Shown piece by piece: positions 45,344 to 57,793 of a DNA stretch of 64,000 bases. Both the position numbers and the translations under genes were made by a program. Source of the DNA: Saccharum officinarum (taxonomy: Eukaryota; Streptophyta; Magnoliopsida; Poales; Poaceae); assembly GCA_020631735.1 (NCBI GenBank), contig CM036197.1, positions 47,973,880 through 48,037,879 on the forward strand, written 5' to 3'. The notes below the pieces were generated by a model that was not told the DNA's origin, searched no databases, and worked only from the letters and a program-made list of their open reading frames with translations. Positions within the stretch are counted from its first letter, which is position 1. Each line of letters begins with the position of its first letter.

Positions 45344-48300
45344 TTTAACAATTTAATTCATCAAGCTACATTGGGACAGAAGAACCGAGGCTGCAGGTAA
45401 TTTGTTCTAAATTCATGTGATTCCAAATTTATTTGAGGTAACCATAATAGTTTGTTGTTCTTTTAGCTTCTTCGATGTACTATCATTTTTCATTCATGAA
45501 CTAAAGATATGTTGCAAGTTAACTCTTATCAATAGTACTATATATATACTTTAATTTTTATATTAAAACATTTGATTGCCTGACCCTTACTGTCTTGCTT
45601 GCCAAGAACCCTAGAAATTATTGAGACGGCCATGCCTAGGCTGAGAATGTTCTAGAAGCTCCTAGCATTTACACACGGGCCGCGCGATACCGCAGCGCTT
45701 GGCGCTCACCAGGTGCGCTTTAGTTCGCACTGTACAAACTCCAATTGCTCGCTAAATTGACGCAGAATGTGGATGATGATACCATGGTAGGGCCATGTGC
45801 AATAAAAAGAGGAGCACCAAACAGTTACGCGACCGAGATCTTCCATGTATGCATTTGCTTGAACCAGCCGTGAAATAGTGTTTTCTCTCATAGGAAATCA
45901 GCTTCAGCCTGCTTATCAGCCGCATCCGACGAACAACAATTCAAAAGACCAAACAGGATATGCGTGCATGGTTCCAAAGCTAGCATCTTTACTCTAGCAG
46001 CAAGTAGCAAGCTTGCTGTGTCCACAAGGAAGACTCGCATTAAGCAGAGGCACGTAACGTAGCTGCCGAGGCTGGCTGGCTGGCTGGAAAGAAAGACGCC
46101 AGGGAAAAGAGCGTGAGAGCTGCCGGCGTGCCGGCCCTGCGCGTTCGTCTCCCCTCCTGTGGTCCTCGGTGTCCTCTCCCTCCCTCCCTCCCTCCCTGCG
46201 AGCGGGCCGGCTCGGTGGCGGTGGCGCTTTCCAACGTCCACGACCACGACCACGAATGATGATGGGAGCTAGCGGTCAATTTGCAAGCGGACGGGAGACG
46301 CGCGGGCGAGCGGCTTCTTTTTCGGGGAAGGGCCCGGCTGCCCGGGAGTGAGAGGGGAGGCGTCCATGTTGGCACAGCGTCGCTGGGCACACGTAGTAGT
46401 GGGTTTCCTCCTTTCCAAGCAAGTGAACAATCATTAGCGGCCCCCAAAAAAGAAGGACAACTTGTCAGGTGTGGTCGACCGTCACACCATCAGACGACCT
46501 GGCCCGCTTGGAGGGGCATCTTCCGGGACAGAAACCACTTCGCCACGGCCGCCGCCGTCACATGCGTGCTCCGCTCGATCGAGCGAGTCAGCCAGCCGTT
46601 AAGCTGGAAGAAGAGAAAAGAACTCCAGAGTATCCCCCCATTTTCGGGTCAGAAATGGGATGGCGGGCATGCACCTGGCGGCAGCAACGCACACAGCACT
46701 GGGTCAGTCAGTCCCGGGATCCCGGCCGGCGTCGCTGCAAATCCAAGAAAGAAACGGAGGGGATTCCTTCTCCGGAGCCGCGGCGGGCGGGGGCGCGGGG
46801 CCGGCAAGGCAACCGGCGTGGTCCCCCCGGGTGCCGTCCCGCGCTGCAGGCCACGGCACGGCGGGCGGGAATGAGGAATCGGGAAGGCACACTGTCGCCC
46901 GATAGCGAGGCGTCACTACGCCACTAGAGGAGGGCCGAGGGCGGTATCGCGCACCACCGCCCCAGGCCGCCGCAAGCCCACTTGCGGTGGTGTGTGGGCG
47001 TTGTTTAGTTTAATCCAGCCGGCACGCTGGCGCTGGAACGAACCGTCCAACTGCTGGCCGGGCGGAGTCGGCAGTGGAATTCCAGAGCACGAGCATTATC
47101 CACACTCTGTCCGTGCGTCCTCCCTGCTGCCTGGCCCGGCCACGACGGACCCCATCCCGCTCCCACGCCCCTCCTTCGTTTTTATATACTATTAATTACT
47201 AGCACCACCACTGGGCGGGGCGGGGCCAATGATGGTTCCGTTCCATGGTTTTGTTTTGATTTTATAAATAAAGCAAGCAAGCGAAACAAGTGAGAGGGCG
47301 ACGAACGAAACGCCTGGTCGTTGTATTCCTCGTTACTCCATCCACCCCGGCCGCGGCAGGCTGGCTGGCTTGGCCTCGGGCTTTGTTTATTGGGGGGCGT
47401 CGCGGACAGATAAGATAGCAACCCGCCTCCACCTCCCCACTGCGCCCGTCGCTGTCGCGAGCCAGCACCGCTTTTGCCGGTCCTTCGTCTTCACCCCCCT
47501 CGATCCTCAGACTACTAGTACTACACACGTACAGATACAGATGATGACACTAACAGCCAAGCCAATGCCCAGATCATTCAGATACGCATGATTGCCCTTC
47601 CTTGCCTTGTATTTGTACGCTACCACCGCCCGCCCGTCGCTCTCGCCGACCGTCCCTGCTCGAGCTTTGTTGCCGGCCCTTGATCCGCGTCGTCAGGGCA
47701 GGGCAGGCGGGCAGGTGGCCTGCTGTGCTGGCCCCCGTTCGGCGTGACTTGGATCTCGGTTTGGTGTTTGGGATCGTTCCACAGCCGCCTGCCGGTACAA
47801 TTAGAATATACAGCAGCTCACACCCACACGGGAGTACTATATTCATGACCGCACCGACCGACCGACCGGCCTTTGTTGCATGCATTGCATGGGCATGGCG
47901 CGCCTGCCTGCCACTGCCAGTGCCACGCCACCACGCCAGGGCCGGAGCCCGGAGGGGCTCAGGGTCAGGGCCCCCCGCCTCCGACCGCCGCATTCATTTG
48001 AATTCAACACGGGAGGGACAGAGGCGCAGCGTGCACTCAGATCAGTCAGATGCTTAAGTACAAACAGATGGAAAACAGTTGTTACCTGTCCGGGGACCAG
48101 GGCTGCTAATCTGGTGGATCTAGCTAGCCAGCCGCATCCGCATGCGCTGTTTAGCTGTACGGCATCCGGTAGTACAGTACTCGTCTGGAGCTCGGTGGTT
48201 GGTGTACGTAGAGGCAAGCTGGAGTACGTACGGCGGCCGGGCGGACGCCGGACCCGTTCCGGGTTCCAGCCGAAAACGCGGGCCTTGTAAATGCGGGCGC

Positions 48301-49639
48301 CACCGACATGATTGATGAACTGCGCGAGTCGTTGCGGCCGCCCCCCAAGTCTCTCGAAATCGGTTGGGGCACACACCTACCTGCACACGGCCGCGCACCC
48401 AACTCCTACTACTCTGCTCCTGCTCCGCGGCGTCCCGTCACGGACTGAGGAGGCGACGCCGCTCGGACGCACCTCGCTAGCTCACCTACGCCGGCCGCGG
48501 ATCGAATCGTGGACGGCGACGGGATTCCTCCCCACCCCACGCCGCCCTATGCCGGCCGGCCCGCCCACCGACCTGCACTGCACGCCCCTAGCTAGCGCTA
48601 GCGGTTGCGGTTGCGGCATCCGGGTAGCGTAGCGTTTGCCCGCACCGACCGAGCAATAAACGCGACCACGCGAGTGGGCAGACACCTGGCCCCTACGCCG
48701 CGCCGTGGTCCACGCGTCAGCGCCCCGCCGTGCCGTCGCGGCAGGGTGCAGCACAAGGGGACGACGTGGAGACGCGCGCTGCGGGGGGGAAAAAAAAGGC
48801 GGATGTGGACGTGATTAGCCAGCCGGGCCGGGCGCTGGCTACGCTAACACCGCCGCGGACGTCATTAGCGTGAATGATTAGGGGTTAGATAATGGGCGGC
48901 CGATGCCGTCGCTGGCAAGCAAATTGACGTCCCGTGTCCGGATTAGGGACTGGATGGATGGCCACGGGGGGTGGGTGGGTGGTGGGGGATTCCGTGGACG
49001 AGGGGGCCACGTCCACGTCGGCGCGCATCACCCCCGACGCCACCTGGACCTGGAGCCGCCCGCCCCGCCCACCTCATGTCGGCGGTGCCGGTGCGGGTGC
49101 GGGTGCGCGCACTACTCACCCGAAGCCGACGGACGGAACGGCGGTTGGTTGGGGGTTGGCCAAATTAGTACGTGCACCAAACGTACGGCACCTGGACAGG
49201 TGCCCGCGCCCTGTTTGTTGTTGCTGCCATCTCTCGCTCTCCTCCCGTCCTCCTCCGCTGAACGAAACAAACACCAGCCAACGCAGACGCATGCCATGAC
49301 CAGTGACCAGTTCCTCCAAGTACAGGCAGGCGGAGGTGCTAGTACTGGCTACCGACTCGGCCAGGGCGCACGGCACGCCCGGGCCGACGTCAGGACGTGT
49401 GTAGCACTGTAGCGTCAGTTTTTAATGCTGATCGTGTAATTACTCAAGTGCGGCATCCGCTACAATAGCAGATCGTCAGTTTTTCCCTGTCCACTCGTAA
49501 TCTCCACCGGAAGTACTGGCACGTAGTACCTATTAATCGTTATCTCTTTCGTTTGTCCTTGAGCAAGAGGTACAGTGACGTTTTTGTCTTGCACAGTTTG
49601 TTGTACCGTTGACTGCGGTAAAATCAATATCGCCCTTGC
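45344..49639. other. Intergenic; GC-rich stretch 46.0-49.4 kb, no gene recognised
   Basis: 45.3-45.9 kb is AT-rich and empty. From about 46050 to 49400 the GC content is high, and long overlapping frames occur on both strands (up to 197 codons), all of low complexity (Arg, Pro, Gly, Ala) without a domain. Short runs include (CCCT)n at 46178-46197 and GGTGCGGGTGCGGGTGCG near 49089. It could be a gene's promoter/CpG-rich flank or a decayed gene; I see no exon to name. Confidence 0.4.
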
Positions 49640-49642
49640 TTA

Positions 49643-49885
49643 GGCCTCGTTTGGTTGGCAAAATTTTTGGCAAAATGTAACGGTAGCACTTTTGTTGTTA
49701 TTTGGCAATTAGTATCTAATCATGGTCTAATTAGGCTTAAAAGATTCGTCTTGTCCATTTCGTCTAAACTGTGTAATTAGTTTTATTTTTTATCTATATT
49801 TAATGCTTCATGCATGCATCCAAAAATTCGATGTGACAGGGAATCTACTGTTCTTTTGCAAAATTTTTGGCAACCAAACAAGGGC
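49643..49885 (+). mobile_element. Tourist-like MITE, 243 bp, TSD TTA
   Basis: GGCCTCGTTTGGTTGGC at the left and GCCAACCAAACAAGGGC at the right, with TTA duplicated at 49640-49642 and 49886-49888. The interior is nearly the reverse complement of 45098-45340, so the two belong to one subfamily. Confidence 0.85.
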
Positions 49886-49888
49886 TTA

Positions 49889-50062
49889 GTTCTCCTCCAA
49901 AATGCAAAAAGTGTAAAGATTCTCTATCACATAACAATCACATCAAATCTTTGGACACATAATGTTTTGAGCCTAATTAGTCAATGTTTGAACAATAATT
50001 GACAAATACAAACGAAATGCTACAGTATTTCTGACACCTCCGAACTTTAGAACTAAACAAGG
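49889..50062 (-). mobile_element. Partial Tourist-like MITE
   Basis: A shorter, diverged minus-orientation copy immediately after the previous one: ATCACATCAAATCTTTGG, GAGCCTAATTAGTCAATG, TTGACAAATACAAACGAAATGCTACAGTA, and ending AACTAAACAAGGCC. Side by side, the two copies form a larger inverted arrangement. Confidence 0.7.
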
Positions 50063-50754
50063 CCATTGTTGACATGGCCACACATGCCAGGTGCCACTAT
50101 GCCAGGCTTTGAGAGGAAAAAAATCGGAACCGTCACGATAACAACTTGTACAGTAAATTGTAACACCTCTACTTCTAAGCCAACACGTCGATCTCGCTCC
50201 ACAATAAACAAAAAAATACTTCCAATTATAACACATTACAACTTCTTTAGAGCGTCAAAGCATCTCAAGTTTGACTAAATTTATATTAATAACATCTTAT
50301 GATACCAAATAAATGTTATTAGATTCTCCATTAATTATATTTTCACAGTATACATATTTAATGTTATAATGCTTTGTAATTCTCTGTATAATTTTACTCA
50401 AGCTTAAGATGCTTTGACTTTCCAAGAAGTTAGAATGACTTATAATTTAGAATTGAGGAGTTCATCAAAAGACTGATTTATAGTTAAGTGTATGTAGTAT
50501 ACATAGATAAGAACGACAAAAAAATGCAGCTTTAAAAAATAATAAATGGTATCAGGGCATGAGGGGTTGTTTAGATGTCTGCCACCATCCGCCTCGCCAC
50601 ACTTTGTGGCATGCCACTATTTACAAGGCTAGCGTTTGGTTGGTTATGCATGTTAGGTAGCCATAGCACCACCTCACTCATTTCCTGCCGCAAAAGTGTG
50701 GTGCTCGAATTTGTCGCCATCGCCACACACTTCGCCACAGCTGAGACATGACAA
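50063..50754. other. Intergenic, decayed small elements
   Basis: No gene seen. AAGCATCTCAAGTTTGAC (about 50260) and TTAAGATGCTTTGACTT (about 50405) form part of an inverted pair, with AGAAGTTAGAATGACTTATAA at the right, resembling an eroded Stowaway-type MITE. Confidence 0.4.
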
Positions 50755-51421
50755 TTGATGGCCTACAAACCAAACAAACTCTTACCCTCCACACAAGGCG
50801 AATCTACTGCAACAACTCGTATTTTATGGAGTATATGGTCTAAAGTCAACCCAAACCGAGATGATGACATTATGTGGAAAACAAATCGAGGGGACTGTGC
50901 TCTACTACCTCCTCAGCTTATAAGAGCACAATTTCTTGGCACCGTAACAAAAGAGCTAGAAAACCATCATTACGAAAGTGTCGGGTCACCTAAATACAAG
51001 TTCTTTGCGTGATCGTCCAAAGTAGGTGTTGGATAATAGACAAACTATCAGCGTGAGGATGGCCGAACAATACGCATTGCCGCTGTGCCGGTGCAACCAC
51101 GAGACCAACTGACAAAATGGGCCACTGTTGATTCACCCCAAAAAATTCTAGGCGGCAACGGCTTTTTGGAATTCTTACCGATAGCTGCATCGAGCTAATT
51201 GGAGTCCAACCAGGATAACACACGAGTTGTGGTTGAGTATAGCGCAGATAGAGGATGTTCCGAATAAATGGTTGCACTCACTCATCTTGCTTATAACATG
51301 GGAACTTTGGAAGGAGCGAGATCAAAGGATGCCTCAACGCAAGGAGCTATCAACGCTATACATGATTGGGAATATCAAAGACGAAGCTGGACTTGAGTGC
51401 TCGCAGGTGCAGGGCTGTTAA
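50755..51421 (+). pseudogene. L1-type LINE reverse transcriptase 3' end (zf-RVT), decayed
   Basis: Pieces in changing frames match the C-terminal region of plant L1 LINE polyproteins: DDIMWKTNRGDCALL, RAQFLGTV and GSPKYKFFA in 50755-51012, then WLSIAQIEDVPNKWLHSLILL, ITWELWKERDQR and IGNIKDEAGLE in 51227-51421. The intervening 200 bases (where the zf-RVT Cys/His residues should lie) need several frame changes. A short A-run follows at about 51534. Inactive. Confidence 0.7.
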
Positions 51422-52067
51422 AAAGAGATTCTTTTGTGTTGCTAGATCTTTTCTAAACTCTTTTCACCCCTAGGTGCTTGTTTCTTCTACTCTATTTTAT
51501 TGAAATTGGGCATAATCTCGTGTATTTAAGCTATAAAAAAGAGAGAATCATAGGGTATTAGATGCATATAAGTTATAGGATAACTTGCCTCTTATAAGCC
51601 GTTAGGCGCTGTTTGAAACAACCATATATGATAGGTTGTAGTTTCTTTAAGCTCCAATTGATCCAAACAGGTTAGTTTTTACAACCCAATTGCTTATATC
51701 ATGTTAGTACCAAAACCTAGGTCCCCACCCACGCACCTTTGGCTTAGCAATCCACAAGGCACAAACCAACATTTAACGCTCTCGAATTGATTCCATTAGT
51801 GCCTTATCTGTTGTCTAAGAAAAAAAGAGTACATCGTCATTAAGAAATAAGCATGCTAATATTAAATGTCCTTATGGCTAAAGATTTTGGTTTGAACAAT
51901 ATGAAAGTGTAGGAACGTATAACAAGGACATTATGAACTTACGCGGATGTATATATACTTGCATGTTTCTTATATATTACTACCTATGTCTATGTATCAA
52001 AAAATATAACAAATTTTGAGTTTGCTAACATCTATTACATAAATAAAAAAAGCAAAGTATGTAAATA
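51422..52067. other. Intergenic, no gene recognised
   Basis: AT-rich. The first ~110 bases are probably the 3' tail of the LINE remnant. TACTACCTATGTCTATGTATC at about 51998 resembles the start of a Stowaway-type repeat. Confidence 0.4.
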
Positions 52068-52323
52068 CTCCCTCCATATAGAAATGGTAGGAAAATTTTA
52101 CTAAAGAAAAAGTCAAATTTTACGAGTTTGACCAACAATTAGTTAGGTTATGTGCGAATATAGGGCATAGAACTTGCATCAATAGATTTGTGTTCAAAGT
52201 AGCTCTAAGAAGGTATTGATTCTTTAGCAATTACGTACATACTATAAGAGCTTACATGTCAAAATCTATTTTGTACAACTTTTCTTATGGTCAAATATGC
52301 ATATTACTTCTGGATAGAGGGAG
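52068..52323. mobile_element. Stowaway-like MITE, 256 bp
   Basis: Begins CTCCCTCCATATAGAA and ends TTCTGGATAGAGGGAG, flanked by TA at 52066-52067 and 52324-52325. The interior is AT-rich and non-coding. Confidence 0.8.
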
Positions 52324-52974
52324 TATATTTATAGTGAATTTAAAGATGCTCATCTGATATCGCAAAACTTATCATTCTTCTAGATAGAATTTGTCCAATT
52401 TAATAAATATGACTTTGGGCAAATTCAGAATCACATATACTATGGAACGAATGGACTATAATCTGTGCCTAACTACATAACTTATTTTATTTCTTCATTT
52501 AATCATGTGACACCTTATGTTTCCACTTACATCGCAACCTAATCAAAGCCTAAGACATTCTATAAAATGGAGCATCAAAACATATTTTACATGTATAAGG
52601 GTAGTCCTAACATAAACAATTAGAACATGTTTCATATGCATAATGGCAATCCCAACACGAAATAGTACTTCATTTCTATAGCATTAACTAGCTTGACACG
52701 TGGGCAAAATTGTTGATGTTGCATGAAAGTAAATGAAGAAAGAGAAGGAAACTAGAAGAAAATGTTTATGCATCTTAGGAACGGTGTCTATTCGGGCTCT
52801 AACATGCTAAGACAATTGTTGGTTTTGCATTTTGGCTAGGTGGCATTTTCCTTTATAGTGGGCCCAACTTGGTACAACGTGGGCGCTTGTAGCCCTATCA
52901 ATGCGTCGGCTGCGTTGTACCATGCATAATCCCTCACTGGTGTTTTATCTACGGTGCCGAGGCCGACTAGGTGA
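52324..52974. other. Intergenic, no gene recognised
   Basis: AT-rich sequence without frames of note. AACATGTTTCATATGCATAA-type text suggests decayed repeats, but nothing can be named. Confidence 0.4.
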
Positions 52975-53560
52975 GTGTGTGGGGGGAGGGAGGGGGAGGT
53001 CAATAGTCGTTTCAAAAGTTAACTGTGATTTTTGGCCAAAATAAATGGAGAATCGAATTAACGACCAAATAATGACTTCACCCCTACTACTACAATACTA
53101 TCACCCTAGCACAAGATAAAGTGAAGTGACAACTAGGGTGACTAACAAGAGAGCTCTTACACAATTCTAGTAAGCATGGTCAAACAACAAAAAAAACTAA
53201 AACAACTAGCAAGCAAAAGAGATCCTACTCATACTATTAAGCTAAGGTAAACAACTTATGCTAGAACAAGTAACTACGCTAGCAAAAGATAATACTTGTA
53301 AAGAGCTAGTATAGTGGGATGCAAACCACGTGGGAAGGGAGACACAAGATTCTCTCCTGAGGTTTGTTTGCTTGGCGACCCCGTTGAGACGAGTCCAAGG
53401 ATTGCCGAGGATAACAATTAGCTAGCTAAAAAATCCTTGTCTAACTATTAGCCCATCAATGTTTATAACATAAGCTAAAAAGTAAATATATGCCTAGCAT
53501 TGAAGAACTATTAGTCCTTGTTATCTAATTGTACCTAGCTAACAAACTAAGAAGGTCTTG
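52975..53560 (-). repeat. Decayed LTR fragment related to the gag-only element
   Basis: The order of features matches the left part of the LTR at 27890: a G-run followed by CAATAGTCGTTTC (compare GAATAGTCCTTTC), an AATTAACGACC block, many CACAA/ACTAGC words from a stretch listing CTAGCAAGC, then CTTGGCGACCCCGTTGAGACGAGTCC (compare TTGGTTGCCACCAAGCTAGTCC). Similarity is weak and incomplete; this could be a diverged relative. Confidence 0.4.
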
Positions 53561-53845
53561 GCTAAGAATCAGGGTCTGTTTGGAACAAAGAAAAAAACAG
53601 AGAAATGAAATAAAACATAGCAATTTAAGAGGAATGAAATAACACAGATAGGTGTTTGGAACGCTGGAATTTGCAATATAGGAATAAGAATAGTAAAATA
53701 TTGTATAAGATTTTTTTCATGTATTTAAACTTGGCCCTCTTACATGTAGGACCATCAGCATAGCTCATCCAGACACGTCATGGTCTTTATCCTGTTGGTC
53801 TCTCCTATCTAATGGCTCATTCTAGTCGTAAAGCCAGGATCTGCA
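53561..53845. other. Intergenic, MITE-like scraps
   Basis: GGGTCTGTTTGGAACAAAG at about 53572 and GGTGTTTGGAACGCTGGAATTTG at about 53651 resemble MITE ends or units. No gene. Confidence 0.35.
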
Positions 53846-55057
53846 TGGTGCGGTTCGCTCGACTCGTTCTTATCCTCATCTGCAGTGCAGAGAGGCGGAA
53901 AGGGCAACTGCGCGGCGGAAGGCGTTGCTGGCGGCGATTCCGTTGGTCCTTTTCCTCTCCGACGGTCGGCTCGGCGTCAGAGAGGGACATGGACCACAGA
54001 ATCGGCGTGCGGTTGTATATAGGTTAGGTAGGACTCTATCTAGGCCTAGGTTATGCTCACCGTTGGTGTGCGACGGCGGAGCTAGGGCTTGCTCATCAGC
54101 AGTCGACGGTGGCGGCGGTTGTTGGGAGCTCCTTCGCCAGCGAATAAAGGGCTCCTTCGCGAGCGGCGGTGGTTGCTGGTTCGGCACGGTCGTCGTGAGG
54201 TATGTGAGCCTCACTTTTGCCTGTGAAAGGATGGGAGCTTCAGACATCCTCGTGGGTGTGTGGCTTGTCCTCGTTGCTGGGTTCCTTGGCGGCGGTGGAC
54301 TTCTTTTCCGGTCGTCGGTCTTCCGGCTGACGACGGCGGATCTCTTCTTCCTCTCCCTTTCTGTCAAGGTGACGACCGATATTTTTTCATCGGAATCGAT
54401 TCGCTTGGTGGTGTTCCGGGCGATGGCTGTTGCGGCACTTCCAATGTTTGGAGTCCCTTGGCGAGCGGGGAGTTGGACCTAGACCGATGTGGTTGGGACG
54501 TCGGCGAACTGGAGATCAGAGATGTGGAAGATGAGCTTGTGTTCTCAGGACTCAATTGTAATTTTCCTTTTCTTCGAGGTCCAGTTTGTAACTGGGAGGA
54601 TGTACTGTGCCTATGCTTATATAGGAGTTTGGTGTCGTTCGTGGTCTCGACCTCTGGTTTGGGCAGTCAAGATGCCAGGGAGGAGTATACGAAGGGGCCC
54701 TGTGTTTGGAACAGGGTTTGCGGCAAGTGGTGGTCGGATCCGCGTGGCTTCTCCAGTTTCTGGGTGACGATGGCGGATTCGTGGACCGAGATGCATGGGA
54801 AGGTTCTCCGGTCTTTGTACCGTAGAGAAGGGTCCCGGTCGCTTTGCCGTCTACGAAGAACAAGGTCCTGTCTTTGGCAGGCTGCATTTTCGGCTCACAA
54901 AGCAGCTAGACTGCGATGGTGTTTCTCGGTTCTAGGGTTACTGGCCGGATATGGTGTTGTTCTGGAACGGACGTTCCTTCTGTATCCTTCTGATCTGTAC
55001 TTGTATTTGTACTTCGTGTACCTTGCTTAATGATACAGGTATGGTTGTCACACAAAA
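53846..55057 (+). mobile_element. Possible 1.2-kb non-autonomous retroposon
   Basis: Ends in CACACAAAAAA (about 55049-55057) after TTGCTTAATGATACAGG, a LINE/SINE-like 3' end. Imperfect flanking repeats AAGCCAGGATCTGCA (53831-53845) and AAGTCAGGATCCGCA (55058-55072) match at 13 of 15. The interior has a 256-codon frame (54260-55030) and a 185-codon frame (53925-54482) on the plus strand with no domain I know. Alternatives are an exon-bearing host gene or chance frames. Confidence 0.45.
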
Positions 55058-55090
55058 AAGTCAGGATCCGCACAGGCCTCCCTTACTTAA

Positions 55091-55473
55091 GAGCATCTCC
55101 AAGAGGACCCCTACTTGACCCCTACTTCAGATTTAGGTAGCGGAGGCAAAAAAAAAAAACCAACTCCAACAGGCCCCTACTAGTTCCCCCCACATTTGTT
55201 GGCATCCTACTTTTCCTCCTCCACCCTCTGCTTCTGTTGGCCCCCTACTTATCACCGTGCAAAATCTGGATGAGAGAGATGACAAAAGAGCCCCACGCGT
55301 CATTGACTACTAAAATGAATTTGAGTAGTATGGTTTATGTAGTATTGCTGGAGTTGGAAGTAAAATATGAGTAATCTTAAAATAGGTGGCTTTCTAAATA
55401 GAGAAGTAGGAGGTGTGGCTTTCTAAATAGAGAAGTAGGAGGTGTGTTTTAGGTAGTATTGCTGGAGATGCTC
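55091..55473 (+). mobile_element. MITE-like element (GAGCATCTCCA family), 383 bp
   Basis: Begins GAGCATCTCCAAGAGGACCCC and ends TGCTGGAGATGCTC, so the 11-base ends are inverted repeats. A direct duplication of GTGGCTTTCTAAATAGAG is present at about 55386 and 55415. The right part is shared with 12014-12236 (inverse orientation). A clean target duplication is not visible. Confidence 0.7.
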
Positions 55474-56757
55474 AAGGGCATAGTATCACCGGCTACACTA
55501 GATTCCGCATAAGACCAAGAAAGAAAGGCAGCAGCGGCAGGGGCGCAGAGCCGAGAGGTGTCTATTTCCGCGCGTGCTGCTGGCGTCCGCCACGGCAAAC
55601 CCGCAACGGAAAGCCCCTTTCTTGCATGGTACCCGCTCGCTTTTTCCTCGACCTGAACAGAGGAGTTGCATCTAGACTTTGGAATGGAGATCCTATTGCC
55701 ATTGCCCTCACCGGTACGGTGGAATCCTCCGGCCGGGCGGATGCATGCATGCACCGCACTAGTAGCTACTCCAAGCTACTGTAGCTCGCGCGATCGAGGT
55801 TGAGCTACCTACCCTACCGGCGCCTAGAAGTAGCAGGCTACACCGCTCGTAGTACAACGTTATTGTCCACCTATCGAGCTCGAGCCTCGTGCGTGTGTCC
55901 AGCGACCCTCCTTTTGATCCGCCCATGCCCCGCGGCCGGCCGCGCGCCAGCGACACGTCGTGTTGGCCGTCCCTGTGCTGCTGCCGCCGCTGGGTGGATC
56001 CAACCCCACTGCCCGGTGTCCGCGCGCCCACGCACGCACGCATCCACGGCTGCCCGCGTACGCCGTCGTCCACTAGTCCTCGCTAGCACCGAACGTGCAG
56101 CTGCACGTACGACCTGCCGACGACGAGCCGCGCGCTGTTAGTTGCTTGCTGGCGCTGATGATGGGTACGTAAGCGTACGTACTGCATAGCATAGCATAGC
56201 ATAGCATCGCAGCTCAGCACCAGCACCAGCAGCTGCCCGGGCGGCCGGCCGGATGGCTGGCGGGACATGCTCGAATCCCCGCGCGGGGACCACGATGCCT
56301 TGACGTCTCAAGAGCAGGTCCGGTCTGGTACGTCCCCGGCGGTCCAGTCCAGCTCCAGCTCGCCCCCGCCCGCTTAGATTTGCATGATTTGGGTTTGGAT
56401 TCGCGGGCAGGAAAGCCGGGCCAGCTATTCCCGCAGCAATTATGCACGCGAGCGGCGCGCGGGTCGGCGGACGGCGGCTGGCCGCTGGCGCCCATTTGCC
56501 CACCTAAAGAAAGCAATTATCGGAGTGTGTCATGTTGCGATTAGCAGCGCACGCATAAAGTATTGGCTGCGGACTGCATAGCTTCAAACCAAAGTTTCAA
56601 ACCGCGAAACTCATCGATCAGGTTTTAATTTGTATGCTGTGTGAACTGACGGCTCCGGAGTCCGGGTAGCCTCTCCTCTCAGCCGATCGAGATCGATCAT
56701 CGAAATATCGCCGCCCCAGCAGACGACATTCCTTCTTCCAACAGCCAAACGCACGTA
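55474..56757. other. Intergenic, no gene recognised
   Basis: GC-rich with many chance frames. A (CATAG)n run occurs at 56184-56206. No domain on either strand. Confidence 0.4.
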
Positions 56758-56975
56758 CTCCTCTGTCCCTGTCGTTTACGCTTCCGATAAATAACTTTAA
56801 TTAAATATGTATTTAAAAATATTAAAATTTATAGTATATAATTAGTATTATTGAAAAGATCTTTAAGTCTAGTTTTTAATAAATTTATTTAAAGATATAA
56901 ATATTGTACGTATTTTCTATAAATCGAGTAAACTTGTGACACACACCAACAGTCAGATATAAAGGGTCGAGGGAG
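56758..56975. mobile_element. Stowaway-like MITE, 218 bp
   Basis: Begins CTCCTCTGTCCCTGTCGTT and ends AAAGGGTCGAGGGAG. TA on both sides (56756-56757 and 56976-56977). The very AT-rich interior is typical of the family. Confidence 0.7.
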
Positions 56976-57790
56976 TAGGTCAATCCGTCAAGCATTTTGT
57001 CTTGGGAGCTAGTGAAAACGTAGGTGTCGAGCACGAGGAGTTGAATTGAGTTTTACTGGTAGGGGCGCGGTGCTAGTCTTGAGCGAGATCAGCAGCGTTA
57101 CGATGAGGCGACAGGTGTGCACGAGGGTTGGTGATGAACAAAGAGCGGGTGTGGATTGTGACAACAACAAGATGCTCATGTCCACGGGAAATAATTCTTG
57201 ACATTATCTCTTGACTTTTTTTTGTACTCCAATAATGACGCAATTAAAGCGTGTGCCCAACACGTAAGCTTTTGCATGTCCATGTGGGGGATGCTTCCGT
57301 GCACAGCTCTTGTAGATTTCATTATGCTGTACGTAGTAGAAACATTGGTTGAACTCAAAATTTAAATGTATAGTTTAGATTCTCTAAATGCACACCTCCG
57401 TCCAAATAAATATGTCATTTTAGTTATGAATAAGAAACTAAAAAATCTAGACGAAGACTATAAGTTACTTTTGAGAGAAGTGTAATTATTTTTCTGACTT
57501 GTTTTTTCCCCCAATACCATACATCTTGGAAACCTTTTTTCCCTCCCAAAACCACACAAACTTATATTGATTGGCAAATTTTAAAATTGACGAGGTCATT
57601 CTAGGTTCACCGTTGTCGCACTTATCGGAAGAAGGTCAACATCGAGATTTGCATTATTTTGGGTAGCACATCAGTAGCGTAGTTGAAGCTATGCCATAAA
57701 AAGTGAGTACACAAAAGCTCAATTGTTAGCGCATTCACGTATTTTTCTCAAAATCTCGTACTTGATTATGTGTGTAAGATCAGAAGATAA
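56976..57790. other. Intergenic, no gene recognised
   Basis: A CACCTCCGTCCAAATAAATATGTCA segment at about 57393 resembles one end of another Stowaway-type element; the other end is not visible. No gene. Confidence 0.4.
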
Positions 57791-57793
57791 TTA

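Noticed and set aside
46040..49412. Several 120-197-codon frames at 46-49 kb
   Set aside because: Overlapping frames on both strands with biased composition; no motif, start context or splice evidence.
54260..55030. A host gene encoding a 256-residue protein
   Set aside because: No known domain, retroposon-like flanks, and competing frames. Reported only as part of a possible retroposon.
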